A stretch of 64,000 nucleotides of DNA from Phycisphaerales bacterium. Lineage in GTDB: Bacteria > Planctomycetota > Phycisphaerae > Phycisphaerales > UBA1924. Both the position numbers and the translations under genes were made by a program. Location of the stretch: contig RECZ01000080.1 of the NCBI GenBank assembly GCA_007693765.1, forward strand, positions 1-64,000. Direction: 5' to 3'. Shown here one piece after another: positions 8,868 through 18,224 of the stretch. Each line of letters begins with the position of its first letter. Within the stretch, counting starts at the first letter, position 1. The notes beneath the pieces were generated by a model. That model was not told the DNA's origin and ran no database searches. It saw only the letters and a program-made list of their open reading frames with translations.

Positions 8868-9911
8868 ATGCCACGCCCCAACAGCCATCATCGTGCGCCC
8901 GCGCTCATCTACGCGGGGATCGACGAGGCCGGGTACGGGCCGATGCTGGGCCCGCTCTGCGTCGGCGCGAGCGTCTTCCGCGTGCGCGACTGGCGCCCCG
9001 GCGCTCCCGCCCCGGACCTGTGGCGCGCCCTCGACCCCGTCGTCTGCAAAGACCCGCCCCGATCGCGCCGCGCCACGCGCATCGCCATCAACGATTCCAA
9101 GCGGCTCAAGGGCGCGCAGGGCCCCGGCGATGTGCGTTCTCTCGCCCACCTCGAACGGGCCGTGCTCTGCGCACTCGCGTGCGCCGGGCACGAAGCCCCG
9201 ACAGACGACGCCCTCCTCCGAGCCCTCGGCGCCGAACTCGGCGACGCCCCGTGGTACGGCGTCGCCCCCACGCCGCTCCCGCTCAACGGCGACGCTCCCT
9301 CGCTGGCGCTGCTCGCCAACGAGCTCGGCGCCGCCATGCGCCGCGCCCACGTCGAGTGCCTCTCGGTGCGCGTCCACGCGCTGCCGGAGCGTGCGTTCAA
9401 CGACCGCTGCGATGCGCACGGCTCCAAGGCCGCCGTCAGCTTCGGGCTCGTCGCCGACGCCATGCGCGAGGCGTGGGAGGCGTGGGGCGAGGAGGCCGCC
9501 GCGGCGGACCCCGGCGGTGTGCGCATCGTCGTCGATCGGCAGGGCGGGCGGTCGAGCTACGCCGGCGCTTTGCGCCGCGTCTTCCCCGGCGCCGTCGTTG
9601 AGACCCTCGAAGAGTCCGCCCGCGTCAGCCGCTACCACGTCGCGGAGGGCGGCGCCCAAGGGCGTGCCCGGGCCGCGACGGTGATCGTGCAGCCCGAGGC
9701 CGAGTCCGCTCATCTCCCCGTCGCGCTCGCCTCCATGGCCGCCAAACTCGCCCGCGAGATCGCCATGATGCGCTTCAACGCCCACTGGATCGAACGCAAG
9801 CCCGGCCTCGCTCCGACCGCCGGCTACGTCGCCGACGCCCGCCGCTGGCTGCACGACGCCGCGGACGCCATCACCGCCGACGAACGCCGCATGCTGGTGC
9901 GCCGCCGATGA
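8868..9911 (+). CDS. RNase HII-like protein (divergent, extended)
   Basis: 347 aa. The N-terminus reads GIDEAGYGPMLGPL (residues 17-30), matching the RNase HII catalytic motif DEAGRGPLAGPV with Asp19 and Glu20. It is followed by NDSKRLK (like DSKKL), a later VDRQGG acidic position, and ASMAAKLAREI, the counterpart of the SIIAKVxRD helix. The four elements are in the RNase HII order, so an RNase H fold and cleavage of RNA in RNA:DNA hybrids are likely. The protein is about 130 residues longer than usual RnhB, with inserts after the first motif. It may be a planctomycete-specific paralogue rather than the main RnhB. It overlaps ribD by 4 nt (ATGA). Confidence 0.7.
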   Translation: MPRPNSHHRAPALIYAGIDEAGYGPMLGPLCVGASVFRVRDWRPGAPAPDLWRALDPVVCKDPPRSRRATRIAINDSKRLKGAQGPGDVRSLAHLERAVLCALACAGHEAPTDDALLRALGAELGDAPWYGVAPTPLPLNGDAPSLALLANELGAAMRRAHVECLSVRVHALPERAFNDRCDAHGSKAAVSFGLVADAMREAWEAWGEEAAAADPGGVRIVVDRQGGRSSYAGALRRVFPGAVVETLEESARVSRYHVAEGGAQGRARAATVIVQPEAESAHLPVALASMAAKLAREIAMMRFNAHWIERKPGLAPTAGYVADARRWLHDAADAITADERRMLVRRR

Positions 9912-11080
9912 GCGCACCCGCCGCTCCCGCGTCGTCGCGCCTCGACCGGCGGATGCTCGACACCGCCGCCCGCGCCGCCCTCCGCGCCTGGGGCGACGTC
10001 GAACCAAACCCCATGGTCGGCTGCGTGATCGGCACGCCCGCGGGCGAGATCATCGGCGTCGGCCACCACCGGCGCTACGGCGAGGCCCACGCCGAGGTCG
10101 AGGCGCTGCGCGCCTGCGCCGCGGCCGGTCGCAACGCCCGCGGCGCCACCGCGTGGGTCACCCTCGAGCCCTGCAACCACACCGGCAAGACGCCCCCGTG
10201 CGCGCACGCCCTGATCGAAGCGGGCGTGCGCGAGGTCGTGTACGCGCGGCCGGACCCGAACCCCGTCTCCACTGGCGGCGACGCCGCGCTGCGCGCCGCG
10301 GGCGTCCTGGTGCGCCGTTCCGACGCCAGCGTCCTCGCCTCGCGCCTCGCCGAGCCCTTCGCGCACGCGATAGAGACGGGGCGCCCCTGGGTCGTCGCAA
10401 AGTGGGCCCAGACCATCGACGGCCGCATCGCCACCCGCACCGGCGAGTCGCAGTGGATCTCGTGCGAGCGCTCCCGCGCGCAGGTCCACCGGCTGCGCGC
10501 ACGCGTGGACGCCATCCTCACCGGCATCGGCACCGTCATCGCGGACGACCCCCGCCTCACGCCCCGCGGCGTGCGCCGCATCCGTCGCACAGCGCTGCGC
10601 ATCGTCGTCGATCCGCATCTCCGCACGCCGCTCGAATCCGCGCTCGTCGGCACGATCACGCAGGCGCCGCTGCTGCTTTTCGCTCGCGACGGCGTGCTGG
10701 CCGCCCAGCCGGCCAAGGCCGACCGGCTGCGCGCCGCGGGCGCCGAGGTGATCGGCCTGCCCGATGAAGACCGCGGCCTCGATCTCGCCCGCGCGCTCGC
10801 CGATCTGCGGCGCGACCGTGGCGTGTCCACGGTGCTCGTCGAGGCGGGACCCACGCTGCTCGGGCGGCTCGTGGCGGCCGATCTCATCGACGAGGCGTGG
10901 GTGTACGTTGCGCCCATGCTCCTCGGTGATGACGAGGCCATGCCCAGCGTCCACGGGCGAACGGCGCCGCGTCTGGCGGATGCCCGCGTGTTCGACCTGT
11001 GCCTCCAACGGCGCATCGACCGCGATGCCTTGCTGGTCTACCGGCGGGCCAAGCCCGCGGCGCCCCTCAGCGGCTCGTGA
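9908..11080 (+). CDS. ribD: bifunctional riboflavin biosynthesis deaminase/reductase RibD
   Basis: Two steps of riboflavin synthesis: deamination of the GTP-derived diaminopyrimidine, then NADPH reduction of the ribosyl side chain. 390 aa. The N-terminal deaminase has zinc ligands His61 in HAE (with Glu63), Cys89 in EPCNHTGKTPPC and Cys98. The C-terminal reductase begins near residue 155 (KWAQTIDGRIATRTGES) and contains VEAGPTLLG. The ATG overlaps the previous stop (ATGA), indicating translational coupling with the RNase HII-like gene. The 3' end overlaps the convergent DUF4340 gene by 14 nt. Confidence 0.95.
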   Translation: MSAPAAPASSRLDRRMLDTAARAALRAWGDVEPNPMVGCVIGTPAGEIIGVGHHRRYGEAHAEVEALRACAAAGRNARGATAWVTLEPCNHTGKTPPCAHALIEAGVREVVYARPDPNPVSTGGDAALRAAGVLVRRSDASVLASRLAEPFAHAIETGRPWVVAKWAQTIDGRIATRTGESQWISCERSRAQVHRLRARVDAILTGIGTVIADDPRLTPRGVRRIRRTALRIVVDPHLRTPLESALVGTITQAPLLLFARDGVLAAQPAKADRLRAAGAEVIGLPDEDRGLDLARALADLRRDRGVSTVLVEAGPTLLGRLVAADLIDEAWVYVAPMLLGDDEAMPSVHGRTAPRLADARVFDLCLQRRIDRDALLVYRRAKPAAPLSGS

Positions 11081-12422
11081 GCAACGCGGGCGCCGTGGCC
11101 CCCGGGTAGACGCGAAGGGCGTCGGCGCTGCGCAGCGCGGGGGCGTCGGGCTCGCTCGCTACGGCGCCGAACTCGATCACGTCGAGCGGCTCTTCACTAA
11201 ACCCCAGCAGTCGCACCGCGCCGGCGGGCACGAAGCCCTCCGCCTCCTGCGCATCGGCTCCCCCGAGGCGCACCACCGGGGCGATGCGCGAGGAGAGAAA
11301 CACCAGCAGCGCATCGATCTCGGCCTCGGGCGGCGCATCGGCGAGCAGGCCCTGCGCCGTGAGCGACCGCCAGCCGTCGAGGCCCCTTCGGTAGCCAGAC
11401 TCGCGCCCGTCGGCGAAGGAGAGGATGATCATCCCCACGTTGGAGGGCAGCACGTCCGTCGCGCTGCGGGCGGCGTAGGCGTGTGGATCGACGCTGACGC
11501 CCTCGAGCGCCTCCGTCCTCACCACAAGGAGCGTCCGCCCGGCGTCGGGCGAGGCGAACGCCGTCGCACCCTCCATATCCGCGGCGGCGCCGATGGCGAG
11601 CGTCGCACGCACCGTGCGCACACGCACTTCACCAGCGCCGTCGATCTCGCGGATGTCCTGCTCGACGCCGATCGTCCAGCGCGGATCGCCCAGACCCGTT
11701 GTCTCGGGATCGCGTGAGGCCGGGTCGTCGATGAAGCGCGCCACGCTCAGGCGCGAGAGCGCATCGAGCAGATCCATCGCCGCGGCCTGGTTCGCTCGGG
11801 CGGCGTGAGGCTCGCGCAACGACCATTCCCCGACAACCTTCCCCAGCGCGAGCGTTCGATCGCCAGCGACCATGCGCACGCGCGAGGCGTCGCGGAGGTT
11901 CAGAGGCAGCGCGACCGTCTCACGCCACGCCAGCACGTCCTCCCTGCGCAGCGCGTCGATCAGCGCGGCGTCAAGGCCCACAACCGGCCCGTCGTCCACC
12001 GCCGCAGCGACGCGCCCGCCCAGCCTCGAAGCGCCGAAACGCAGTGTCCGTGACTCGCCGACGTCGAACTCGAGCGTCAGCTCGGCGCCGTTCTCGATGT
12101 CCTTCGATGCGGGGGCGTCGGGAGCGGGGGTTGCGTCGGCGAGGATGCGCAGGGTCGTGCGCACGCGGGCGCCGATCACCGGCCACGGGGCCGCGTCCTC
12201 GGCGCCGGTGGTCATCATCCACGTGTCGGGGGCGACGCGCCGAATCTCGAGCGTCGGACGTCCCGGCTCGGCGAGGCGGATCGCCGTGACGCGGGCCGGA
12301 TCAATCCCCAGCAGGGGCGTTGCCTCGTCGTCGTCGAGTTCCCCCGATAGCGACAGGGCGAGCGCCAACAAGCCGATGACCGCTGCGAGCGCGAACGTGA
12401 TCCAAAGTGCCGTTCTCGACAT
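11067..12422 (-). CDS. DUF4340 domain protein, membrane anchored
   Basis: 451 aa. One N-terminal membrane helix (residues about 6-27) is followed by a large extracytoplasmic domain of DUF4340 type made of repeated beta-rich units. Proteins of this family usually sit next to GldF/GldG-type ABC genes, as here: the three upstream genes on this strand are the ATPase, permease and GldG-like protein. A role as the periplasmic part of that transporter is inferred. It has its own TACACT box (12434-12429) 6 nt before the ATG, so it can also be transcribed separately as a leaderless mRNA. It converges on ribD with a 14-nt overlap. Confidence 0.8.
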   Translation of the reverse strand: MSRTALWITFALAAVIGLLALALSLSGELDDDEATPLLGIDPARVTAIRLAEPGRPTLEIRRVAPDTWMMTTGAEDAAPWPVIGARVRTTLRILADATPAPDAPASKDIENGAELTLEFDVGESRTLRFGASRLGGRVAAAVDDGPVVGLDAALIDALRREDVLAWRETVALPLNLRDASRVRMVAGDRTLALGKVVGEWSLREPHAARANQAAAMDLLDALSRLSVARFIDDPASRDPETTGLGDPRWTIGVEQDIREIDGAGEVRVRTVRATLAIGAAADMEGATAFASPDAGRTLLVVRTEALEGVSVDPHAYAARSATDVLPSNVGMIILSFADGRESGYRRGLDGWRSLTAQGLLADAPPEAEIDALLVFLSSRIAPVVRLGGADAQEAEGFVPAGAVRLLGFSEEPLDVIEFGAVASEPDAPALRSADALRVYPGATAPALLTSR

Positions 12423-12428
12423 AACGGG

Positions 12429-12434
12429 AGTGTA
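12429..12434 (-). promoter_or_regulatory. -10 box for leaderless DUF4340 gene
   Basis: TACACT on the minus strand ends 6 nt before the ATG at 12422. Confidence 0.6.
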
Positions 12435-12455
12435 CCGCAGGATCCCGCGGCGCCC

Positions 12456-14588
12456 TTATCCGCGGAGCAAGCGGATCGTCGCGCCTAGGAGGAGCACGCA
12501 CACGGGCAGGCCGAGCACCAGCGCCCATCGCAGTGGCACGAGCTGCTCGTCCGTGACCCCCTGGATGCGCGCGATGCGGCGAGCCCGCGGGCTCGGGGCG
12601 ATCAACGCGTCCTGCCCGGCCAGCCACGCGACGCCGGCGTCGAAGAGCTCGGCGTTGGCCGGGTGCAGCGGCGCCTCCCGCCCGTCGACGACCTGCGATT
12701 CGCGTGTGATCTGGTCCATGAACCACCCGTGCGAGCCGACCACGAGCACGCGCTGCGCCGCCGCCGCGCCCTCGAGGAAACGCTCCGCGCCGACGACCAC
12801 GGGCCACGGGCCCTCGGTGCTGTCCCGCCCGGCGTCGGGTCGCGGCGGGTTGCGCACACCGGCCCGCTGCGCCCGGGGCACGGCCCGGAAGTCGAGCCAC
12901 TGCGACTCGCCCCACACCTGATCGCTGGCGTCGATCTGGCTGACGACGAACGTCTCCACGCCTTCGGCGCCGACCGTGCGCACCGCGACGGGCCACGCGA
13001 GGAAGAGGCCGACGCTGTCGATCGCGGCGCCCAGCGGGTGGGCGGCGTTGGCGCGCACGAGGCGGAACTCCGGCCAGACGATCACGCCGCGCTCGGTGTT
13101 GATCCGCTGCATGAGCGGGCGCCCCGAATCCGCCTCCAGTCCCAGCGCGAGCAGGGGGGCGGCCATCGGGTCGGGCTCACCCACGCGCGGCAGCGTCGAG
13201 GGCTCGAGCGACACCAACACCGATTCGCCACCCTCGATAAGCGAACGGAGCGCCGCGGCGACGCGCCGGGCACGCGCCGCGCCGCCGTCCTGAACCGCGG
13301 CGCCCGCGGGCATGACGACCCACACCACGGGGCGGCGCCCGTCGGGGTCGATGTCGCGGAGCGTCGGGCGGTCGCTCGTCACGTTCGCGGCCCACTCGCG
13401 GACGTCGTGCCGCCGGAGGCGCATTCGTTCGAAAAGCGAGCCGAGCATCTGCTGCGCATCGGGTGATCGCGGGGCGCCGAACTCGTCGAGTTGGGGTTCG
13501 TCGGCGCCGTGGACGAGCACGACGATCGGCGAGTGCGGGTCGATGAGGGCGCCGATGGCGGTGGCGATGAGTTCCTCGCCCGCGAACAACGCCTCGGCCT
13601 GTGCGCCCGCGCCCTCGACGGCCTCGGTCGCGGGGAAGAGCGATGCGAAGTGCACACCGGTGGCGTTGTCGGGGGTCAGCATGAGCACCGCGTTGTCGCG
13701 CTCCAGCAGCCGCACCACGCCCAGCAGGTCGAGCGGCGGGAGGCGGTCGAGCGTGTCGACGCCCACGAGGGAGGCGTCGCGGATCTCGCCCACCGCGCGG
13801 GCGAGCGCCAGGAAGCCGTCGGTCGCTTCGTCGCGGCCGTCGGCGCGGGCGGCCTGCGTCAGCCAGTTGGCGATGGTCGCCAAGTCCTCGGCCGTGGACC
13901 GCAGCGCAGGCGCGAGCGCCCGGCGGGCCGCGGGGGCGTCGGGCACGCGGATCTCACCGATCCGCACCGCCGCACGCTCCTGCGCCTGTGCGGCGTGCAC
14001 ACCGACCTCCTCGGCGCGGATGCGCAGGGCCGCGCCGATCACGCCCATCTGCTCGCGTCGGGCGTCGTCAACCGGCAGGGCGTCGCGGTGCCCGTCGGCG
14101 CGCTGCGCGAGGGCGGCGAGGTCGGCGCCGGCGCGCTGGGCGGCGTCGATGGCGCCGCCGATGGCGAGCTCGTGCGTGGCGACCGTCTCGGCGCGGGAAC
14201 CCGCGAGGCGGCGCGTGAGGTCGTGGAACGCTTCGAGGCCGCCCTGCGTGGAGGAATCGATCCACGTCGCCGCGATGTTGTCGTTGGCGCGCTCGAAGGC
14301 GTCGAGCAGGTCGCCGACGATCTGACGCGAGCGGGGGCCGACGGCCGCCGCGCCGACGACCACCACGATCTCGCAGGGCGTGTCCAGCCCCGCGAGAATC
14401 GCCCGCGTGCGCTCCGAGAGCGAGTGATCGCGCATCGAGGTGAGGTCGATGCGCACCCGGTGGCGGTCGCCCAGCGCGATCGCGCCGACGCACGCCACGG
14501 TCGACGCCGCCAGCAGCGCCAGCGTGAGCACGCCGTATCGCGCCCGGCGCATCGTGGCTCCGGCGGTTGTTCTGGCGCCCCCGCTCAT
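12456..14588 (-). CDS. GldG-family ABC transport auxiliary protein
   Basis: 710 aa. An N-terminal membrane helix (about residues 18-38) is followed by RIDLTSMRDHSLSERT. This is the usual opening of GldG/ABC-auxiliary proteins, where the residues before 'LSERT' introduce an IFT-like domain. A long extracytoplasmic region with coiled segments follows, and a C-terminal membrane helix (about 683-705) ends the protein. It is unusually long for GldG. The ATG at 14588 overlaps the permease stop (ATGA). In Bacteroidota such proteins serve gliding and secretion; here an unspecified export or envelope function is inferred. Confidence 0.85.
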   Translation of the reverse strand: MSGGARTTAGATMRRARYGVLTLALLAASTVACVGAIALGDRHRVRIDLTSMRDHSLSERTRAILAGLDTPCEIVVVVGAAAVGPRSRQIVGDLLDAFERANDNIAATWIDSSTQGGLEAFHDLTRRLAGSRAETVATHELAIGGAIDAAQRAGADLAALAQRADGHRDALPVDDARREQMGVIGAALRIRAEEVGVHAAQAQERAAVRIGEIRVPDAPAARRALAPALRSTAEDLATIANWLTQAARADGRDEATDGFLALARAVGEIRDASLVGVDTLDRLPPLDLLGVVRLLERDNAVLMLTPDNATGVHFASLFPATEAVEGAGAQAEALFAGEELIATAIGALIDPHSPIVVLVHGADEPQLDEFGAPRSPDAQQMLGSLFERMRLRRHDVREWAANVTSDRPTLRDIDPDGRRPVVWVVMPAGAAVQDGGAARARRVAAALRSLIEGGESVLVSLEPSTLPRVGEPDPMAAPLLALGLEADSGRPLMQRINTERGVIVWPEFRLVRANAAHPLGAAIDSVGLFLAWPVAVRTVGAEGVETFVVSQIDASDQVWGESQWLDFRAVPRAQRAGVRNPPRPDAGRDSTEGPWPVVVGAERFLEGAAAAQRVLVVGSHGWFMDQITRESQVVDGREAPLHPANAELFDAGVAWLAGQDALIAPSPRARRIARIQGVTDEQLVPLRWALVLGLPVCVLLLGATIRLLRG

Positions 14589-15301
14589 CGCCACCTCCGC
14601 GATTCGACGGCCACCACGCCCAGCGTCACGAACCACGCCCCGCCCGCGAGGAAGTACACCACGTGGGCCGTGTCCACCACGCCCTTGCCGAAGTCGGCCA
14701 TGCGCAGATCGACCGAGAGCGTGTGCAGCCAGCCGTCGTAGGGAGCACCGACGAACGCGGCGCCCTGCAGCGTGGCGAAGCGGAGCAGCAGCAGGAAGAA
14801 GAGCGTGCCGAGGAAGGCCACGATCTGGTTAGAAGTCAGCGCCGAGAACATCGTGCCCACCCCGAGGTAGAAGACGCCCACCAGCGCCAGCCCGGCGTAG
14901 CCCGAGGCGATGGGCCCGTAGTCGGGCTCGCTGAGGGCTTCGAGCGTGACGGCGTAGGCGAGCGTCGGCGCCAGCATCGCTGCGAGGAAGCACACCCCGC
15001 CGAGAAACTTCCCGACCACCAGCGCCCAGTCAGAGACGGGCGCCGTCATCAGCGGCTCGATGGTGCCGTTGCGGGTCTCCTCCGAGAGCAGGCGCATCGA
15101 GATCGCTGGGGCGATGAACATCAGCAGCCACGTCGAGAGCCCGAAGAACCAGCGCATCGAGGCCGGTTCGCCCGCCCGCAGCGTGCCCAGCGAGAACACC
15201 GCCCCCGAGAGCGCCAGATACAGCGCGATCACCACCCACCCGATCGACAGGCGGAAGAACGACGCGAACTCGCGCCACGCGATGGCCCAGAGCGCGGTCA
15301 C
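14585..15301 (-). CDS. ABC-2 type permease (GldF-like)
   Basis: 238 aa with six predicted membrane helices. The first follows ALWAIAWREFASFFR, and the loop with SEETRNGTIEPLMTAPV is typical of GldF/ABC-2 permeases. The start is a GTG at 15301 overlapping the ATPase stop (GTGA); the frame runs further up but would lie inside the ATPase gene. It forms the membrane channel for the ATPase encoded immediately upstream. Confidence 0.9.
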   Translation of the reverse strand: MTALWAIAWREFASFFRLSIGWVVIALYLALSGAVFSLGTLRAGEPASMRWFFGLSTWLLMFIAPAISMRLLSEETRNGTIEPLMTAPVSDWALVVGKFLGGVCFLAAMLAPTLAYAVTLEALSEPDYGPIASGYAGLALVGVFYLGVGTMFSALTSNQIVAFLGTLFFLLLLRFATLQGAAFVGAPYDGWLHTLSVDLRMADFGKGVVDTAHVVYFLAGGAWFVTLGVVAVESRRWR

Positions 15302-16257
15302 GGCGTGGGGCCCTCCTCGGCGGGGTCCGCCTCGACCAGCCTCGCGAAGGCTCGCTCCAGCGAGGCCTCTTCTCGACGTAGTTCTCGCAGCGCCACGCCC
15401 TCGCCCGCCAGCGCCGCGCCCAGCGACTCCCGCAGATCGCCCGCACCATCCTCGGCCACGATGTGCGCCCGCGACCAACGCGCATCCACGGCCTCCGTGC
15501 GCACCGACGCGGCGCCTCGCACCCTCGTCAGCGCTGAATCGAGTCGCTCCGGCGTCGTCGCCGCCTCGACGGTGTACGCGCCGGCGTCGCCGGGGGCAGC
15601 GCTGATGGCCCGGGGCGTGCCGTCGGCGCGGACTTGCCCGTGCGCGAAGACGATGATGCGGCCGCAGAGTTTCTCGACCTCCGACAGGATGTGCGAGGAG
15701 AGCAGCAGCGTGTGCCGCCCCGCCAGTTCGCGCAGGAAGCGCCGGGTCTCGACGATCTGCGTCGGGTCGAGCCCGCTGGTCGGCTCGTCGAGGATGAGCA
15801 CCTTCGGGTCGTGCACCAGGGCCGCGGCGAGCCCGACGCGTTGGCGGTAGCCCTTGCTCAGCCGCCCGACCCGCACGCGGCGCATCTCGCGGAGGCTGCA
15901 GCGCTCGATGGCCTCTCCCACGGCGCCCTCGCGACGGGCGCGGGGCACGCCGTGGAGGGTGGCTCGGAAGCGCAGGTACGACTCGACGCGCATCTCGGGG
16001 TAGATGGGGTTGGACTCGGCGAGGTATCCGATGCGCGAGCGCACGGCGTGGGAGTCGTCGATGGGGTCGAGCCCGTCGATGCGCGCCCGGCCGCTGGTGG
16101 GGGGGAGGTATCCGGTGAGCATGCGGATGGTGGTCGTCTTGCCAGCCCCGTTGGGCCCGAGCAGACCGACGATCTCGCCGGCCCCGATCTCAAAGGACAC
16201 GCCGCGCACCGCGCGGGTGGGGCCGAAGGTCCTCGTGAGCTCGGTTGCGTGGATCAT
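15298..16257 (-). CDS. ABC transporter ATP-binding protein (GldA-like)
   Basis: 319 aa. Walker A GPNGAGKTT is at residues 34-42. The signature is LSKGYRQRVGLA, Walker B plus D-loop is ILDEPTSGLDP, and the switch His is in LLLSSHILSEV. A C-terminal extension of about 100 residues is usual for the DrrA/GldA group of exporters. It is the first gene of a four-gene operon (ATPase, permease, GldG-like, DUF4340) with overlapping starts. TACTGT (16271-16266) lies 8 nt before the ATG. The intervening GAGGGAAG could double as a weak ribosome binding site. Confidence 0.93.
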   Translation of the reverse strand: MIHATELTRTFGPTRAVRGVSFEIGAGEIVGLLGPNGAGKTTTIRMLTGYLPPTSGRARIDGLDPIDDSHAVRSRIGYLAESNPIYPEMRVESYLRFRATLHGVPRARREGAVGEAIERCSLREMRRVRVGRLSKGYRQRVGLAAALVHDPKVLILDEPTSGLDPTQIVETRRFLRELAGRHTLLLSSHILSEVEKLCGRIIVFAHGQVRADGTPRAISAAPGDAGAYTVEAATTPERLDSALTRVRGAASVRTEAVDARWSRAHIVAEDGAGDLRESLGAALAGEGVALRELRREEASLERAFARLVEADPAEEGPTP

Positions 16258-16265
16258 CTTCCCTC

Positions 16266-16271
16266 ACAGTA
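16266..16271 (-). promoter_or_regulatory. -10 box for gld-type operon
   Basis: TACTGT on the minus strand ends 8 nt before the ATPase ATG, giving a zero- to two-nucleotide leader. Confidence 0.5.
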
Positions 16272-16353
16272 GCGGGGCGCAATGAACCGATGTCAAGCGT
16301 GCGGGTCGCGCGTGGCGGGCCCGCTCGCGTTGCTGCCCCCGCCCCGGGCGACG

Positions 16354-16377
16354 TACACTCCCGTGCGGGAGGAAGGG
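16354..16377 (+). promoter_or_regulatory. -10 box and ribosome binding site of the PAS/GAF regulator
   Basis: TACACT (16354-16359) is followed by GGAGGAAGGG (about 16368-16377), 9 nt before ATG 16387. Here the -10 box is set back and a Shine-Dalgarno is present, in contrast to the leaderless genes. Confidence 0.55.
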
Positions 16378-16386
16378 TCCGAGGCG

Positions 16387-18183
16387 ATGGGAAGCATGAA
16401 ACGGACCACTCTCCGAAGGGCGAGCGCCCCGAGGTGTCGAGACGGTATGGCCCCTGCACGCCCGAGGTTGTTGCTCGTCGGAAGCGGCGATTTCGCGAGT
16501 CAGGAGCTGCGCGAGGCCCTGCGCGAGCGCTTCGAGGTCGAGGTGGTCTCCCCCGAAGACGCCCTGGTGACCCTCCGCACCGGCGAGCACGACGCGGTGC
16601 TGGCCCAGTCCAGCGCCTTCCACGCTCTCGAGCGGGGCGAGGCCGCCGCCCAGACCAACGCCATCTTCAACGCCATCGGCGAGGCCGTGTGCCTCTGCGA
16701 GGGCGAGGGGAAGGTAAGTTGGTTCAACAGCGCCTTCGACGCGCTCGACGAGCACACCCGACAGCGGGCGATCGACCTCTGCACACGCCGCCTGGCGGGC
16801 GAGGACCACGGCCCGCCGCGCCGCCAGCGCTTCGCCGACGCCGCGGGGGCCCGCTGGTACGAGGCGATCATCACCGACATCGAGAACGCCCCGGCGTGGG
16901 TGGGCGCCGGGCGTGACGCCTCGCGGGCGAAGCCGCCGCGGTTCGTCATCGCCGCCCTCCGCGACGTCACCGACGTCCAGCGCACGCAGCTCAAGATCGA
17001 CACGCTCGACCGCGCCGGGCAGGAGCTCGTCCGCCTCGAAACCGACACCGTGCGCAAGATGCACGTCCACGACAGGCTCGAGTTCCTGCGCGGCAAGATC
17101 GTGCAGCTCGCCCACGATCTGCTGCAGTTCGATCACTTCGTCGTGTGGCTGGTCGATCCGGAGACGAACCGCCTCGAGCAGGTGATCTCCGCCGGGCTCT
17201 CCGAGGAGGTCAAGAGCATCCGCCTGCTGGCCCTGCGCGAGAACAATGGCATCAGCGGCTACGTCGCCGCGACGGGCCGGAGCTACATCTGCCACGACGC
17301 CGCCAAGGACCCGCGCTACATCCAGGGGCTCGATGCGCCGGGCTCGTCGCTCACGGTGCCGCTGTTCATCAACGACAAGGTCGTGGGCGTCTTCAACGTC
17401 GAGAGCGACGCCATCGGCGCCTTCACGGAAGACGACCGCCACTTCGCCGAGATCTTCGGGCGGCACGTCGCGCTGGCGCTGCACATGCTCAACCTGCTTG
17501 TGGTCGAGCGCGTGGCCACCAACGTGACGGCCAGCGAACTGATGCAGGACGAGCTCTCCGAGCCTCTCAACGACCTCGAGATCGAGGCGGAGTGGCTGCG
17601 CGAGCAGGGCGCCGTCGCCGACCCCAAAGTGGGAGAGCACATCGAGCGGATGCTCAAGGACATCGAGTCGATCAAGCGACGCATCCGCGATGTCGCCCGC
17701 GGACCGCGTTCGATTCTCGGCGTCGAGCGCGAACTCGAACACGAACGCACGGACCCCCTCCTGCACGGGCGGTGCGTGCTCGTCGCCGACGACGAGCCGG
17801 ACATCCGCAACCTCATCCGCGATGTGCTGCGCAACCGCGGCGCCAACCCCATCATCTGCGCCACGGGCGCCGAGGCCATCGACGAACTCGAGCGCATCAC
17901 GAGCCAGAGCCCGGGATCGTCGGGGTCGGTCGACATCGCGCTGGTCATCTCCGACATCAAGATGCCCGACCGCAACGGGTACGAGGTCTTCTCCGAGGCC
18001 CGCAAGCGGCTGCCCGATGTGCCCGTCATCCTCATGACCGGCTTCGGGTACGACCCGCACCACTCCATCGTGCGCGCTTCGCAGGAGGGGCTGCAGTGCG
18101 TGCTGTTCAAGCCCTTTCAGGTCGAGCGGTTGCTGAGCGAGATCCACAAAGCGCTCGGCGAGGACGAGCAGCCGAGCGACTGA
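16387..18183 (+). CDS. PAS-GAF-receiver signalling protein
   Basis: 598 aa, cytoplasmic. Residues about 24-80 resemble a degenerate receiver without the phosphorylatable Asp. A PAS-like region at about 87-200 has a segment starting AIFNAIGEAVCLCEG. A GAF domain occupies about 235-400, then a helical linker. A full receiver at about 463-590 has the acidic pocket ADDEPD, the phospho-acceptor in ISDIKMPD, and Lys in FKPF. There is no kinase or DNA-binding output, so it is probably a sensing relay or adaptor. The start at 16387 is chosen for its ribosome binding site; ATG 16447 is a shorter alternative. It is divergent from the gld-type operon. Confidence 0.82.
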   Translation: MGSMKRTTLRRASAPRCRDGMAPARPRLLLVGSGDFASQELREALRERFEVEVVSPEDALVTLRTGEHDAVLAQSSAFHALERGEAAAQTNAIFNAIGEAVCLCEGEGKVSWFNSAFDALDEHTRQRAIDLCTRRLAGEDHGPPRRQRFADAAGARWYEAIITDIENAPAWVGAGRDASRAKPPRFVIAALRDVTDVQRTQLKIDTLDRAGQELVRLETDTVRKMHVHDRLEFLRGKIVQLAHDLLQFDHFVVWLVDPETNRLEQVISAGLSEEVKSIRLLALRENNGISGYVAATGRSYICHDAAKDPRYIQGLDAPGSSLTVPLFINDKVVGVFNVESDAIGAFTEDDRHFAEIFGRHVALALHMLNLLVVERVATNVTASELMQDELSEPLNDLEIEAEWLREQGAVADPKVGEHIERMLKDIESIKRRIRDVARGPRSILGVERELEHERTDPLLHGRCVLVADDEPDIRNLIRDVLRNRGANPIICATGAEAIDELERITSQSPGSSGSVDIALVISDIKMPDRNGYEVFSEARKRLPDVPVILMTGFGYDPHHSIVRASQEGLQCVLFKPFQVERLLSEIHKALGEDEQPSD

Positions 18184-18224
18184 GCGGGGCGTGATCCGAG
18201 GGCGTGTCGACGCCTTCCGGGGGG

